A DNA stretch of 64,000 nucleotides. Source: Marinobacter manganoxydans MnI7-9 (GTDB taxonomy: Bacteria > Pseudomonadota > Gammaproteobacteria > Pseudomonadales > Oleiphilaceae). Below, piece by piece: positions 9,685-19,623 of the stretch. Location: NCBI RefSeq assembly GCF_000235625.1, contig NZ_AGTR01000036.1:17711-81710 (forward strand). The letters run 5' to 3'. The position numbers and the translations under genes are program-made. The notes below the pieces were generated by a model. The model was not told where the DNA came from. It worked only from the letters and a program-made list of their open reading frames with translations, and ran no database searches. Every line of letters begins with the position of its first letter. Position 1 is the first letter of the stretch.

Positions 9685-10419
9685 ATGCTTTCACGACGTC
9701 TCATCAGATTTGGTTGCGCCGCACTGCTGGCCTGTCTCGGCATTCTCGCCGGACCGGTCACGCTGCATGCCGAGACCGAAGCGGACCTCACCCCCTTCGA
9801 GGCCAGCTATACCGCAGCCATGGAGAAGGGTCTCTCCCTCAATGGCACCGCAAAACGCACACTCTCCTCCCAGGGCAACGATGTCTGGCTGTACCGCACG
9901 GATGTCGACTCGTTCATTGTCAGCATCGATGAATCGCTGGTATTCCGCTGGGAGGACGGGCACGTCATACCCATGCGATACCGATACCGCTTATCCGGTT
10001 TCCTGATCAGCGACCGCAAGAACTCTATCGACTTCGACTGGTCCGCAGGCGTCGCAACCGGGGAATACAAGGGAAAGCCCTTCGAACTGGCGCTGGAAGA
10101 AGGCCTGCTGGATCCGCTGGGCTACCAGCTTCAGCTGCACCAGGACATCAAGAATGGCAAGCGGGAAATGACCTATCGGGTGCTCGACGGTAACTCTATC
10201 GACACCGATCGCTTCGCGGTGATCAATGGCGAGAATATGAGCACCGGCAACAAACAGAGCGCCACCCTGAAGGCGGAGAAGGTTCGCGAGGATTCCAAGC
10301 GCCAGACGCTGATGTGGTTCTCGCCGGAGCAGAATTTCCTGCTAGTCCGCCTCAGGCAGGTTGAGCCGGACGGCAGCACCTACGAATTGAAACTCAAGGA
10401 AGCAGAGTTCGAGCGCTAG
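9685..10419 (+). CDS. DUF3108 domain-containing exported protein
   Basis: A 244-residue protein with a clear signal peptide (LIRFGCAALLACLGILAG, cleavage probably after LHA), so periplasmic or outer-membrane associated. The mature part begins LTPFEASYTAAMEKGLSLNG and continues as beta-strands (KRTLSSQGNDVWLYRTDVDS, YELKLKEAEFER), typical of DUF3108, a lipoprotein-carrier-like fold family of unknown role that often follows purMN. ATG 9685 is used; a TTG six codons earlier lacks support. Its last codons share a CTAG tetranucleotide with avtA, each gene using TAG on its own strand. Confidence 0.82.
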   Translation: MLSRRLIRFGCAALLACLGILAGPVTLHAETEADLTPFEASYTAAMEKGLSLNGTAKRTLSSQGNDVWLYRTDVDSFIVSIDESLVFRWEDGHVIPMRYRYRLSGFLISDRKNSIDFDWSAGVATGEYKGKPFELALEEGLLDPLGYQLQLHQDIKNGKREMTYRVLDGNSIDTDRFAVINGENMSTGNKQSATLKAEKVREDSKRQTLMWFSPEQNFLLVRLRQVEPDGSTYELKLKEAEFER

Positions 10420-11693
10420 ACCTCACGCCCGGCCTCGCGCCACACGGCCTTGACCTCATCGGCAATGATCCGGAGGCCCTCGGCAACCCGGTCGTCGTCC
10501 TGGGAGTAGGTCACGCGCAGACACTCATGCCGGTGCCTCCAGCCATCTTCCGGTAATCCGGGAAAGAAATAGTGTCCGGAAACGACCAGAACCCCTCGGC
10601 TCTTCAACCGCTGATACAGCTCAAGGCTGGAGATCGGCAGATCCGGGAACCAGAGCCACAGGAACATGGCGCCCTCGGGCTTGTGCACATACCAGCGGCA
10701 GCTGTCCTCTCCCATGGCCTCCCGGAACGCGGATACCGCCCGTTCCATCTTCGCCTTGTAGAACGGGCAAACCACATCTCTGCTCAGGGACAATATTTCG
10801 CCGGAACGAACCAGAGGCTCGGCCAGCATGGCGCCAAAACTGCCCGTGGCCAGGTTCATAATGGCATTAATGCCTGACAACGCCTTGATCACCGGCTCGG
10901 CGGCAATCACGATTCCGGTCCGCGCTGCCGGCAAACCAAGCTTCGAGAGGCTCAGGCAGAGGATGATCTGGTCGTTCCAGGTGGGTGTTGCATCAACGAA
11001 CAGCAAGCTCGGAAATGGTGTGCCATACGCGCCATCGACGATCAGTGGTATGTCGTGTTGGCGGGCGAGCTCTTCAAGCCGGGCAAGCTCTTCGTCAGTA
11101 ACGACGTTACCGGTCGGATTGGTGGGACGTGACACACAGATAGCGCCGGTCTCACCGGTAACCTCTACGGCATCAAAATCCACCCGGTATTTGAACTCGT
11201 GGGCGTCGGTGAACGAGATGTCCGGCTGCACCGCATGGAACAGGCCCGGTTCAATGCCAGCGTCAGCGTAGCCGATGTACTCGGGCGCAAGCGGCAAAAG
11301 AATATGCTTGCGGTTACCGTCGCCGTAGTCTCCGCCAAACATGTTGAACAACATGAAGAAGGCCGCCTGGCTGCCGTTGGTCAGGGCGATATTCTCAGGT
11401 TTCAGGCCCCAGCCATATTCGCGGTTGAGCAGCTCGGCGAGCGAGGCGATAAACTGCTTTTCCCCCTGAGGCGGATCGTAGATGCCGACCAGACGGCGAA
11501 CATCGCCCTCGTTACGACTCATATCCGCGAGAATTTCCTGTACTCTCTGCTGGATCTCGGGAATATGCCCGGGATTTCCCCCGCCCATCATGATCATGTC
11601 GTCGCCGGATGCCATGGCGTTACCCAGGTCATCCATGAGGGACGTGATACCGGCATCGGCGGTGAACTTGCGACCAAAAGCAGAGAGTTTCAT
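10416..11693 (-). CDS. avtA: Valine--pyruvate aminotransferase
   Basis: PLP-dependent class I/II aminotransferase of 425 residues that makes valine from 2-ketoisovalerate using alanine (transaminase C). AvtA hallmarks are visible: MDDLGNAMASG near the N-terminus, MMGGGNPGHIPEIQQ, LTNGSQAAFFMLFN, CVSRPTNPTGNVVTDEE, the Asp/Tyr of IVDGAYGTPFP, and the Schiff-base Lys in LCLSLSKLGLPAARTG. It is leftward and convergent with the DUF3108 gene, sharing a CTAG for both stop codons. It probably has its own promoter in the gap 11694-11767, since no co-directional gene overlaps it. Alternative aminotransferase substrates cannot be excluded from sequence. Confidence 0.93.
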   Translation of the reverse strand: MKLSAFGRKFTADAGITSLMDDLGNAMASGDDMIMMGGGNPGHIPEIQQRVQEILADMSRNEGDVRRLVGIYDPPQGEKQFIASLAELLNREYGWGLKPENIALTNGSQAAFFMLFNMFGGDYGDGNRKHILLPLAPEYIGYADAGIEPGLFHAVQPDISFTDAHEFKYRVDFDAVEVTGETGAICVSRPTNPTGNVVTDEELARLEELARQHDIPLIVDGAYGTPFPSLLFVDATPTWNDQIILCLSLSKLGLPAARTGIVIAAEPVIKALSGINAIMNLATGSFGAMLAEPLVRSGEILSLSRDVVCPFYKAKMERAVSAFREAMGEDSCRWYVHKPEGAMFLWLWFPDLPISSLELYQRLKSRGVLVVSGHYFFPGLPEDGWRHRHECLRVTYSQDDDRVAEGLRIIADEVKAVWREAGREV

Positions 11694-11767
11694 GGGATAA
11701 AATCCATCTGACCTATTCTGAATACAACGGGTAATACCGAAAGTGTAGCTTGCTCGCTCCCCAACGT

Positions 11768-12367
11768 TTATTCGGTGAGCGAAATGCCAAGGTTACTGAC
11801 GCCCTCGTTGGCTGCATCCTCCCGGAGACGGGCCACGAACTGATCGGTTGGCGTGCGTTGGCGCTTCAGCTCCAGGATCAGGTCCCGCTGGAAGGTTTTG
11901 TCTTCTTTCATCAACGGGTGATGATCAAGCAGACGGACGAGCTCGTCTTCCTCGAGGTCTTCCCCTTCGGACAGCTCAATAAAGTTCATCACGGTTCCGG
12001 TCGCCATCTGTGACGCATCGGTAGCGCGGTGTTTGGAGGGGTTCAGGCGGTTCAGCAGCGCCTGCTCCAGTAGCTGACAGAAGTCGAAGGCCGGGTAAAC
12101 ACCGTAGGCGTCGTAGGCGTCCACGTCCGGCGACAGGGTTTCCAGTTTGGCGAGCAACTGCGGGATCGCCGATTCGGAGACGTCTTTTTGGAGCAAGTCC
12201 CAGCCAAGATCGAGAAGCTGGCGCATTTTGGCACCGGTCTTCAGGCCCATGGCATCGGCAAACAGGGCGTAGTTCGGGAATGAGCGCTCAGCCAGAGCGA
12301 GCAGGAAGGCGCATTCGCGCCATCCCTGCAGTTGTGAAACGGCTTTCAGGAACTGGTTGGCGTTCAT
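11768..12367 (-). CDS. DUF416 family protein (YjaG-like)
   Basis: A 199-residue cytoplasmic helical protein of the YjaG/DUF416 family: [33 protein letters not shown], and [20 protein letters not shown]-like segments match family members. No catalytic residues are recognised and the function is unknown. The start overlaps the dcd stop by four bases (ATGA), so the two are translationally coupled, but there is no known link with nucleotide metabolism. Confidence 0.85.
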   Translation of the reverse strand: MNANQFLKAVSQLQGWRECAFLLALAERSFPNYALFADAMGLKTGAKMRQLLDLGWDLLQKDVSESAIPQLLAKLETLSPDVDAYDAYGVYPAFDFCQLLEQALLNRLNPSKHRATDASQMATGTVMNFIELSEGEDLEEDELVRLLDHHPLMKEDKTFQRDLILELKRQRTPTDQFVARLREDAANEGVSNLGISLTE

Positions 12368-12930
12368 GTCCTGGGCAGGGTCACGCCGGTCTGGCCAAGA
12401 TATTTGCCACCCCGGTCTTTGTAGCTGGTTTCACAGATCTCGTCGGATTCAAAGAAGAGCATCTGGGCGACGCCTTCGTTGGCGTAGATCTTCGCCGGCA
12501 GGTTGGTGGTGTTGGAAAATTCCAGCGTAACCTGGCCTTCCCATTCTGGTTCCAGCGGGGTGACGTTGACGATGATGCCGCAACGCGCATAGGTGGACTT
12601 GCCCAGGCAGATGGTCAGGACGCTTCGTGGAATGCGGAAGTATTCAACGGTGCGGGCCAGTGCAAAGGAGTTCGGCGGGATGATGCAGACGTCGCCGGTG
12701 TAGTTGACGAAGCTGTTTTCGTCGAAGTTCTTCGGGTCCACGGTGGCGGAGTGGACGTTGGTGAAGATTTTGAATTCGTTGCTGCAGCGTACGTCGTAGC
12801 CGTAGCTGGAGGTGCCGTAGGAGATCACGCGGCCTTTTTCGGTTTCACGAACCTGTCCGCTTTCGAACGGTTCGATCATGCCGTGTTGTTCGGACATCCG
12901 GCGAATCCACTTGTCGGATTTGATGCTCAT
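12364..12930 (-). CDS. dcd: dCTP deaminase
   Basis: Converts dCTP to dUTP and ammonia, the main route to dTMP precursors in gammaproteobacteria. The 188-residue sequence is the standard length and starts [12 protein letters not shown]. Family blocks are [56 protein letters not shown] with the catalytic Glu and Arg, and [21 protein letters not shown]. The trimer-forming C-terminus [12 protein letters not shown] is present. It is followed by the DUF416 gene with a four-base overlap; upstream lies the repeat-bearing gap before apbC. Confidence 0.97.
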   Translation of the reverse strand: MSIKSDKWIRRMSEQHGMIEPFESGQVRETEKGRVISYGTSSYGYDVRCSNEFKIFTNVHSATVDPKNFDENSFVNYTGDVCIIPPNSFALARTVEYFRIPRSVLTICLGKSTYARCGIIVNVTPLEPEWEGQVTLEFSNTTNLPAKIYANEGVAQMLFFESDEICETSYKDRGGKYLGQTGVTLPRT

Positions 12931-13068
12931 TGGCGAAGTCTCGTATCCACTGGGAAAATTGGGGCGTAGTTTACCTTTTCCCTTGGGGTCTGTCGAAGGC
13001 TGTCGAGTCTTTACTTCTGGGGGCTGCAGCTGGGTGCTCGGACCTCAGAATTGGCGGGCTGCGCTCAT

Positions 13069-13160
13069 AGGAGCAGCCTTCCAAAAACCGCTACGAGCAC
13101 ATCCATGTGCGCTTGGCGAAGGCCATCCATGGCCTTCGACATTTTTGGAAGGCTGCCCCT
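13069..13160. repeat. Nested palindromic repeat element between dcd and apbC
   Basis: About 92 bases made of one long outer stem and two internal hairpins. The outer arms are GCAGCCTTCCAAAAA (13073-13087) and its exact complement TTTTTGGAAGGCTGC (13142-13156), extendable by three more pairs past one mismatch. Inside are GCACAT-CC-ATGTGC (13097-13110) and CGAAGGCCAT-CC-ATGGCCTTCG (13117-13138), both with a CC loop and a shared ATCCAT core. The design resembles REP-type or miniature mobile repeats of marine gammaproteobacteria. No second copy is seen in this window. The rest of the 280-base gap (12931-13210) holds nothing I can identify. Confidence 0.7.
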
Positions 13161-13210
13161 AAGACCGCGAACTAACATCGGAGTGAAACGCCGCAAACCT
13201 TGAGACGTTG

Positions 13211-14311
13211 TCAGTGCTCCGTCACTGAAACGCTTGAGATCGAACCGGAAAGGTTCCGCTCCCGAGTGGACAGTTCAGCCCCTACCCTTCTCGCGATATC
13301 CCGGTAACGACGGGCCACTTCGGAATCCGGTTCGGCGATCACCGAGGGGGTGCCGCCATCGGTTTGTTCGCGGATGGTCATGTGCAGGGGCAGCTGGCCG
13401 AGGAGCGTTGTGTCGTATTCCTGGGCAATGCGTTCGCCGCCGCCGTGGCCGAAGAGAGGCTCTTCGTGGCCGCAGTTGCTGCAGATGTGGACGCTCATGT
13501 TTTCGACAACGCCCAACACGGGGATGTCGACTTTGCGGAACATTTCGATGCCTTTCTTGCCGTCCAGCAAAGCGATGTCCTGGGGTGTGGTGACGATGAC
13601 CGCGCCGGTTACCGGGACTTTCTGGGCCAGGGTGAGCTGGATGTCGCCGGTGCCGGGGGGCATGTCGACGATGAGGTAGTCGAGTTCATTCCAGAGGGTC
13701 TGCTGGAGCAATTGCATCACGGCGCCACTGACCATGGGGCCGCGCCAGACCATGGGGGTTTTCTCGGTAACGACAAAAGCCATGGAGTTGGCCTGGAGGC
13801 CGTGGGCATCCATGGGGACGAAGTATTTGTTTTCGCGGGTGTCCGGGCGTTTGCCTTCGGGCACGCCGAGCATCATGCCGATGCTGGGGCCGTAGATGTC
13901 GGCGTCGAGGATGCCAACCCGTGCGCCTTCGGCCTGGAGTGCCAAAGCCAGGTTGACGGCGGTGGTGGATTTACCGACGCCACCCTTGCCCGACGCGACA
14001 GCGATGATGTTTTTCACGCCGGGTACTGAGGGCAGGTCTTTCTGGACTTTGTAGGAGTGGATTTTCTGGCCCACGTGGACGTCTACCTTCTCGACACCGT
14101 CGACGTCTTCCAGAGCATTACCGACAAGCTGCTTGAGGGCACCTGCAATGCCTTTCGAGGGGTATGGCAGCTCGACCATGAGGGTGACGTTTCCGCGCTC
14201 GTCGGCGTTCAGGGATTTTACGGCACCCAGTTGGTAGAGGTCCTTGTTGAGGTAAGGATCACGGTACTCGCGAACCGCTGATTGCAGGGCCTGCTCAGAA
14301 ATCTGTGTCAT
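13211..14311 (-). CDS. apbC: Iron-sulfur cluster carrier protein ApbC (Mrp/NBP35 family)
   Basis: A 366-residue P-loop ATPase that binds and hands on [4Fe-4S] clusters to apo-proteins. It has an N-terminal DUF59-like domain (VREYRDPYLNKDLYQLGAVK), then the deviant Walker A ASGKGGVGKSTTAVNLA, the Mrp signature VDMPPGTGDIQLTL, and the cluster-bridging CSNCG. ATG 14311 (MTQISEQALQ) is preceded by GGAGAACCCG; an upstream in-frame start would add 13 residues without support. It is divergent from metG, the common order in gammaproteobacteria, with a 197-base intergenic region that must carry both promoters. Confidence 0.95.
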   Translation of the reverse strand: MTQISEQALQSAVREYRDPYLNKDLYQLGAVKSLNADERGNVTLMVELPYPSKGIAGALKQLVGNALEDVDGVEKVDVHVGQKIHSYKVQKDLPSVPGVKNIIAVASGKGGVGKSTTAVNLALALQAEGARVGILDADIYGPSIGMMLGVPEGKRPDTRENKYFVPMDAHGLQANSMAFVVTEKTPMVWRGPMVSGAVMQLLQQTLWNELDYLIVDMPPGTGDIQLTLAQKVPVTGAVIVTTPQDIALLDGKKGIEMFRKVDIPVLGVVENMSVHICSNCGHEEPLFGHGGGERIAQEYDTTLLGQLPLHMTIREQTDGGTPSVIAEPDSEVARRYRDIARRVGAELSTRERNLSGSISSVSVTEH

Positions 14312-14508
14312 CGGGTTCTCCGGAATAAGCTCATGCTCGATTTTAAGCACGGAAACAGGTGATTCGGGTGAAAATTATCTGCTCGGAAGGTATCATCTGT
14401 GCCCGTTTCTGACCATATGGGATCTTTACCTGGGGCAATCAATCCAGACAGCCGCCAGTCCCCGTTTTGTCTTTCCAACCCGTGTCAACATAAGGTTCGG
14501 ACATCACC

Positions 14509-16539
14509 ATGACGCAAGCGAGCAAGCAACAGCGCGATATTCTGGTTACCAGCGCCCTGCCGTACGCCAACGGCCCTATCCATCTCGGGCACCTGCTGGA
14601 ATACATTCAGACCGATATCTGGGTACGCTACCAGAAGATGCGGGGCCAGAATTGTTTCTACGTTTGCGCCGACGATGCCCATGGCACCGCCATTATGCTC
14701 CGCGCCGAGCGGGAGGGTATTACGTCCGAGCAGCTGATCGACCGGATCCGTGAGGAGCACCAGGAAGATTTCGCCGGGTTCCACATCCGCTTTGACAACT
14801 ATTACACCACGCATTCCGAAGAGAACCGCCAGTTCTCGGAGTACATCTACCGTCAGTTGCAGGAAAACGGGCACATTGCCACGCGCAAGATCACCCAGTC
14901 CTACGACCCGGAAAAGAACATGTTCCTGGCGGACCGGTTCATCAAGGGCACCTGCCCGAAGTGCAAGACCGAGGACCAGTACGGTGATAACTGCGAGGCC
15001 TGTGGCGCCACCTACACACCTGCCGAGCTGATCAACCCGCGCTCGGCGGTCTCCGGCGCCACGCCTATCGAGAAAGAGTCCGAGCACTATTTCTTCAAGC
15101 TGCCGGATTTCCATGACTTTCTCGCCAAGTGGACCCGCAGCGGCACGCTGCAGCCCCAGGTCGCCAACAAGCTGGCGGAATGGCTGGACGCAGGCCTCCA
15201 GGAATGGGACATCAGCCGTGATGCCCCCTACTTCGGTTTCGAAATTCCGGACGCTCCCGGCAAGTACTTCTACGTGTGGCTGGACGCGCCGATCGGCTAC
15301 CTGGCCAGTTTCAAGAACCTGTGCAACCGTGAAGGCATCGATTTCGAGCACTTCTGGAAAGCGGATTCCGAGGCCGAGGTCTACCATTTCATCGGCAAGG
15401 ACATCATCAACTTCCACGCGCTGTTCTGGCCTTCCATGCTTCACGATGCCGGCTTCCGCACGCCGACGGCCGTCTGGGCCCACGGCTTTGTAACCGTCAA
15501 CGGCAAGAAGATGTCCAAGTCCCGCGGTACGTTTATCATGGCCCGCACCTACCTGGACCATCTGAACCCGGAATACCTGCGCTACTACTTTGCCGCCAAG
15601 CTGACCGGCAGCGTGGATGACATGGACTTGAACCTGGAGGACTTTTCCGCCCGGGTTAATTCGGACCTGGTGGGCAAGGTGGTGAACATCGCCAGCCGCA
15701 GTGCCGGCTTCATCACCAAGCGTTTCGACGGTCAGCTTGGTCAGGTCACCGAACATGCCAAACTGAAGGAATTCATCGAAGCCGGCCAGGAAATCGAGGA
15801 ATTCTATGAGGCCCGCGAATTCGGCCGCGCGATGCGCCGGATCATGGAACTCGCCGACATTGCCAACCAGTACGTCAATGACGAGCAGCCCTGGGTGATC
15901 GCCAAGCAGGAAGGCCAGGATGAAAATCTGCAGGCTATCTGCACCAACGCCATCAACATGTTCCACCTGCTGATGACCTACCTGGCACCGGTACTACCGG
16001 AAACCGCCAAGGCCTCCGAGGCGTTCCTGAATGCGCCGCTGGACTGGAACAAACGCGCAGAACGCCTCGAGAACCATGGCATCAACAAGTTCAAGCCGTT
16101 GATGAACCGTGTCGACATGGCCCAGATCGAGAAAATGCTGGATGCCTCCAAGGAAGAGTTGCCTGCAGCGACCGGCAAACCGGCACCTGCTTCCAATCTT
16201 GAGCCCATCGCGGATGAAATAGAATTTGGCGATTTCGCGAAAGTGGATCTTCGCGTCGTTAAAATTGTCAAAGCCGAGCACGTGGAAGGTGCCGACAAAC
16301 TTCTTCGCCTTACCCTTGACGTGGGGCACGGCGACCGCAACGTGTTTGCTGGTATCAAGTCTGCTTACAGGCCGGAAGATCTCGAGGGGCGCCTGACTGT
16401 CATGGTGGCCAACCTCAAACCGCGGAAAATGAAGTTCGGGATGTCCGAGGGCATGGTTCTGGCAGCAGGCCCCGGTGGCAAGGATATCTTTATCCTGTCC
16501 CCGGATTCCGGCGCCACCCCCGGCATGCGGATTATGTAA
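14509..16539 (+). CDS. metG: Methionyl-tRNA synthetase
   Basis: Charges tRNA-Met with methionine for initiation and elongation. The 676-residue enzyme has the class I HLGH motif at 25-28 (after ALPYANGPI), a zinc knuckle CPKC...CEAC in the connective domain, and KMSKS at 334-338. The C-terminal 100 residues ([18 protein letters not shown] ... [13 protein letters not shown]) form the EMAP-II-like tRNA-binding and dimerisation domain, joined by an Ala/Pro-rich linker. It is intact and full length, transcribed away from apbC. The rsx operon follows after 44 bases and may share its transcript. Confidence 0.98.
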   Translation: MTQASKQQRDILVTSALPYANGPIHLGHLLEYIQTDIWVRYQKMRGQNCFYVCADDAHGTAIMLRAEREGITSEQLIDRIREEHQEDFAGFHIRFDNYYTTHSEENRQFSEYIYRQLQENGHIATRKITQSYDPEKNMFLADRFIKGTCPKCKTEDQYGDNCEACGATYTPAELINPRSAVSGATPIEKESEHYFFKLPDFHDFLAKWTRSGTLQPQVANKLAEWLDAGLQEWDISRDAPYFGFEIPDAPGKYFYVWLDAPIGYLASFKNLCNREGIDFEHFWKADSEAEVYHFIGKDIINFHALFWPSMLHDAGFRTPTAVWAHGFVTVNGKKMSKSRGTFIMARTYLDHLNPEYLRYYFAAKLTGSVDDMDLNLEDFSARVNSDLVGKVVNIASRSAGFITKRFDGQLGQVTEHAKLKEFIEAGQEIEEFYEAREFGRAMRRIMELADIANQYVNDEQPWVIAKQEGQDENLQAICTNAINMFHLLMTYLAPVLPETAKASEAFLNAPLDWNKRAERLENHGINKFKPLMNRVDMAQIEKMLDASKEELPAATGKPAPASNLEPIADEIEFGDFAKVDLRVVKIVKAEHVEGADKLLRLTLDVGHGDRNVFAGIKSAYRPEDLEGRLTVMVANLKPRKMKFGMSEGMVLAAGPGGKDIFILSPDSGATPGMRIM

Positions 16540-16583
16540 GGGCGGCCGGGCAACGCTGGCAGGGGTCCAAGGGAGCAAGGTAA

Positions 16584-17165
16584 ATGACCGAATATCTGCT
16601 GATTCTGGTCAGCACCATTCTGGTGAACAATTTTGTACTGGTTCAGTTCCTGGGCCTGTGCCCGTTCATGGGCGTATCCGGCAAGCTGGAAACGGCCATG
16701 GGTATGTCCCTGGCTACCACGTTCGTGCTGACCCTGGCATCGGTGTGCAGCTACCTTGCCTACACTTACCTGCTTGAACCGCTGGATCTGGCGTTTCTGA
16801 GAACCATCACGTTCATTCTGGTGATTGCCGTGGTGGTCCAGTTCACCGAGATGGTGGTTCGCAAGACAAGCCCGTTGCTTTATCGGGTGCTGGGTATTTT
16901 CCTTCCGCTGATCACCACGAACTGCGCGGTGCTCGGCGTTGCCCTTCTGAACATCAACAAGAACAACAACTTTGTTGAGTCGGTTCTGTATGGATTTGGC
17001 GCAGCAGCGGGCTTTTCCATGGTTCTGGTGCTGTTCGCGGCCATGCGTGAGCGCATCGCCGTGGCCGACGTGCCAGTTGCCTTTCGCGGTGCTGCCATCG
17101 GTCTGGTTACGGCCGGGCTGATGGCTCTGGCTTTCCTGGGCTTTGGCGGCCTGGTCAGCGTTTGA
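16584..17165 (+). CDS. rsxA: Electron transport complex subunit RsxA/RnfA
   Basis: Inner-membrane subunit of the Rnf/Rsx complex, which moves electrons between reduced ferredoxin and NADH coupled to ion transport, and keeps SoxR reduced in enterobacteria. It has 193 residues with six hydrophobic helices and the paired half-motifs [18 protein letters not shown] and [16 protein letters not shown]; these hold the membrane Cys residues (near 25 and 113) that ligate the intramembrane Fe-S cluster in Rnf/Nqr. GGGAGCAAGG precedes ATG 16584. First gene of rsxABCDGE. Confidence 0.97.
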   Translation: MTEYLLILVSTILVNNFVLVQFLGLCPFMGVSGKLETAMGMSLATTFVLTLASVCSYLAYTYLLEPLDLAFLRTITFILVIAVVVQFTEMVVRKTSPLLYRVLGIFLPLITTNCAVLGVALLNINKNNNFVESVLYGFGAAAGFSMVLVLFAAMRERIAVADVPVAFRGAAIGLVTAGLMALAFLGFGGLVSV

Positions 17166-17194
17166 CCGGCTGGCAGGATTAGGAGTAACAGGTT

Positions 17195-17773
17195 ATGTGG
17201 ACAAGCGTTCTTGTTGCCGTTGTGGTTCTTCTGGCCCTTGCCGTTGTTTTCGGCGGCCTGCTCGGATTTGCCGCCGAACGATTCAAGGTGGAAGTCAACC
17301 CCCTGGTCGACCAGATCGATGCCCTTCTACCCCAGACCCAGTGCGGCCAGTGCGGCTATCCCGGCTGTCGGCCCTATGCCGAATCCATTGCCGAAGGTGG
17401 CCCCATCAACAAGTGTCCGCCAGGTGGCGAGTCCACTATCAAGGCGCTGGCAGACCTTCTGGATGTGGAGCCGGAACCATTGGATGCCGAGCATGGCGTT
17501 GAGCATGTCAAACGGTTTGCGGTGATTCGCGAAGACGAGTGTATCGGTTGCACCAAGTGCATCCAGGCCTGCCCCGTGGATGCCATTCTCGGCGCCGCCA
17601 AACACATGCACACGGTGATTGAGAGCGAATGCACCGGCTGTGATCTGTGCGTTGATCCCTGCCCGGTGGATTGCATCGACATGGTGACAGTGGAACCGGA
17701 TATTCGCACCTGGACCTGGACACCGCCCAAATCCGGACTCATTGCCACCGATCGCCAGGGAGCCAGCGCCTGA
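17195..17773 (+). CDS. rsxB: Electron transport complex subunit RsxB/RnfB (ferredoxin-like)
   Basis: The Fe-S entry subunit of the Rnf/Rsx complex. It has 192 residues: one N-terminal membrane helix ([18 protein letters not shown]), a 4Fe-4S domain with [16 protein letters not shown] and NKCPPGG, then two ferredoxin motifs, [16 protein letters not shown] and [16 protein letters not shown]. It lies 29 bases after rsxA. Its TGA overlaps the rsxC ATG by one base (TGATG), so the two are translationally coupled. All cluster-binding Cys are present. Confidence 0.97.
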   Translation: MWTSVLVAVVVLLALAVVFGGLLGFAAERFKVEVNPLVDQIDALLPQTQCGQCGYPGCRPYAESIAEGGPINKCPPGGESTIKALADLLDVEPEPLDAEHGVEHVKRFAVIREDECIGCTKCIQACPVDAILGAAKHMHTVIESECTGCDLCVDPCPVDCIDMVTVEPDIRTWTWTPPKSGLIATDRQGASA

Positions 17774-19602
17774 TGACTCAACTCTGGGATTTCTCCGGCG
17801 GCATCCATCCTCCGGAACACAAAGACATCTCAACCGCGCGTCCGATTCGCGATGCCGGCATGCCTGCCCAGTTGGTTCTGCCACTTCAGCAGCACATCGG
17901 TGATCCGGCGGAGGCCATTGTTGAGGTCGGCGAGCGGGTCTTGAAGGGCCAGAAAATTGCCGACGTTAAAACCGGCATGGGCGTTCCCGTTCATGCACCG
18001 ACATCCGGAGTGATCGAGAGCATCGCCGACTTCCCTGTCCCCCATCCCTCAGGTATGGCGGACCGGTGCATCACCCTGAAACCGGATGGCGAGGACCAAT
18101 GGTGCCAGCGCAGTCCAGTGGCGGATTATCGTTCTCTGGAGCGCGACGAGGTTCTGCAAATTATCCGTGATGCCGGTATTTCCGGTATGGGTGGAGCCGG
18201 CTTTCCCACCAATATCAAACTCCGGCCACCAAGGGATCGCAAGGTCAGCACGCTCATTCTGAACGGCGCAGAATGCGAGCCCTATATCACCGCTGATGAC
18301 ATGACCATGCGGGAAAAGGCCGACGAGGTGGTTGCCGGGCTGAAAATCATGGCGTGGATTCTGCGCCCCGAGCGTTGCGTGATCGGTATTGAGGACAACA
18401 AACCCGAAGCCATTGCCGCGCTGCGAAAAGCCACCGAAGGCACCCAGACCGAAATTGCGGTTGTTCCCACCAAGTATCCCTCAGGTGGCGAGAAACAGCT
18501 GATCCAGATACTGACCGGCATGGAAGTGCCCAGCGGCGGAATTCCCGCTGATATCGGCGTGATGTGCCAGAACATCGGAACCGCCGTTGCCGTGGCAAAT
18601 GCGGTCCTGGAGGGTACGCCGCTGATTTCCCGAATCGTTACCATCACGGGGGAAGCCGTTCGGGAACCGGGCAACTTCGAAACGCTTATTGGCACACCGA
18701 TTGAGCATCTGCTCGGGCAGGCTGGTGTTAACCAGGATGCGGTCAGCCGCCTGGTGCTTGGCGGCCCCATGATGGGTTACACACTCACGACCGAAGCGGT
18801 ACCGGTCATCAAGACCACCAACTGCGTGATTGCGGCAACGGCAGCTGAACTGCCGGCACCACCACCGGAACAACCCTGCATCCGGTGTGGCCAGTGCGCC
18901 GAAGCCTGCCCCATGGAGCTGTTGCCGCAGCAACTTTTCTGGCACGCCAAGGCCACCGAATTTGAAAAGGCGGAGCACCTGAACCTGTTTGACTGCATAG
19001 AATGTGGCGCCTGTTCCTATGTTTGCCCGAGTTCGATTCCGCTGGTTCAGTACTATCGGTTCGCCAAGGGTGAAATCCGTGCCCAACAGGCAGAACAGTT
19101 GAAAGCCGACCGGGCCCGGGAACGCTTCGAGGCACGCCAGGAACGCCTCGAGCGCGAGCAACAGGAGAAAGAACTGAGGCGCAAGGAGCGGGCGCAGGCC
19201 GCAGCCGAAGCAGCCGCGAAAAAACAGGCAGAGGCGGAGAAAGCGGCCGCCGAAGGTCAGGCTGTTGACGAACGTGCCGCCAAGTCGGCGCTTGTGGAGC
19301 AGGCCCTGGCCCGTAAGAAAGCAAAGGCACAAGCGTCCCAGTCGCCTGCCCCCAGTGCACCGCCGACCGAAGAAAAGCCCGACATCGAGGCCCTTGAGAA
19401 GCAGCTGGAGCAGGCCAGGTCCAAGCTGGAAACCATGCAAGGCATGCTTGATGACGCCAAAGCCCAGCAGGCAGACAACGTCGAGAAGCTGGAGAGGGCC
19501 GTGGCCAAGAATCACGATCGGGTGCAAAGAGCGGAAGAGGCGCTGTCTGAGGCCAGAGAAAAGCTGGCCGCCGGTCCGACTGAATCCCAGACAACCCACT
19601 AA
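17773..19602 (+). CDS. rsxC: Electron transport complex subunit RsxC/RnfC
   Basis: Peripheral subunit of the Rnf/Rsx complex that binds NADH and FMN and carries two 4Fe-4S clusters. It has 609 residues. GMGGAGFPTNIKL and ILNGAECEPYITAD are the nucleotide/FMN-binding blocks; CIRCGQCAEACPMELLP and CIECGACSYVCPSSIPLV are the cluster motifs. From about residue 437 the chain becomes Ala/Lys/Glu/Arg-rich, with two predicted coiled coils (about 440-500 and 535-600) separated by a Pro/Ser linker, an extension seen in many gammaproteobacterial RsxC. ATG 17773 is set by the TGATG junction with rsxB; upstream in-frame sequence is a shadow of rsxB. Confidence 0.96.
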   Translation: MTQLWDFSGGIHPPEHKDISTARPIRDAGMPAQLVLPLQQHIGDPAEAIVEVGERVLKGQKIADVKTGMGVPVHAPTSGVIESIADFPVPHPSGMADRCITLKPDGEDQWCQRSPVADYRSLERDEVLQIIRDAGISGMGGAGFPTNIKLRPPRDRKVSTLILNGAECEPYITADDMTMREKADEVVAGLKIMAWILRPERCVIGIEDNKPEAIAALRKATEGTQTEIAVVPTKYPSGGEKQLIQILTGMEVPSGGIPADIGVMCQNIGTAVAVANAVLEGTPLISRIVTITGEAVREPGNFETLIGTPIEHLLGQAGVNQDAVSRLVLGGPMMGYTLTTEAVPVIKTTNCVIAATAAELPAPPPEQPCIRCGQCAEACPMELLPQQLFWHAKATEFEKAEHLNLFDCIECGACSYVCPSSIPLVQYYRFAKGEIRAQQAEQLKADRARERFEARQERLEREQQEKELRRKERAQAAAEAAAKKQAEAEKAAAEGQAVDERAAKSALVEQALARKKAKAQASQSPAPSAPPTEEKPDIEALEKQLEQARSKLETMQGMLDDAKAQQADNVEKLERAVAKNHDRVQRAEEALSEAREKLAAGPTESQTTH

Positions 19603-19623
19603 ACGAGATCAGGCAACACATCC

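Noticed and set aside
12878-13162. 94-codon rightward frame across the dcd-apbC gap
   Set aside because: It runs through dcd antisense and the nested palindrome, with no ribosome site; better explained as a repeat element.
14485-15966. 493-codon leftward open frame opposite metG
   Set aside because: Fully antisense to metG; its protein has no known pattern and metG has strong family motifs throughout.
18481-19599. 372-codon leftward frame opposite rsxC, Leu/Phe/Gly-rich
   Set aside because: It mirrors the Lys/Glu/Ala-rich coiled coil of RsxC; the hydrophobic look is a complement effect, not a membrane protein.
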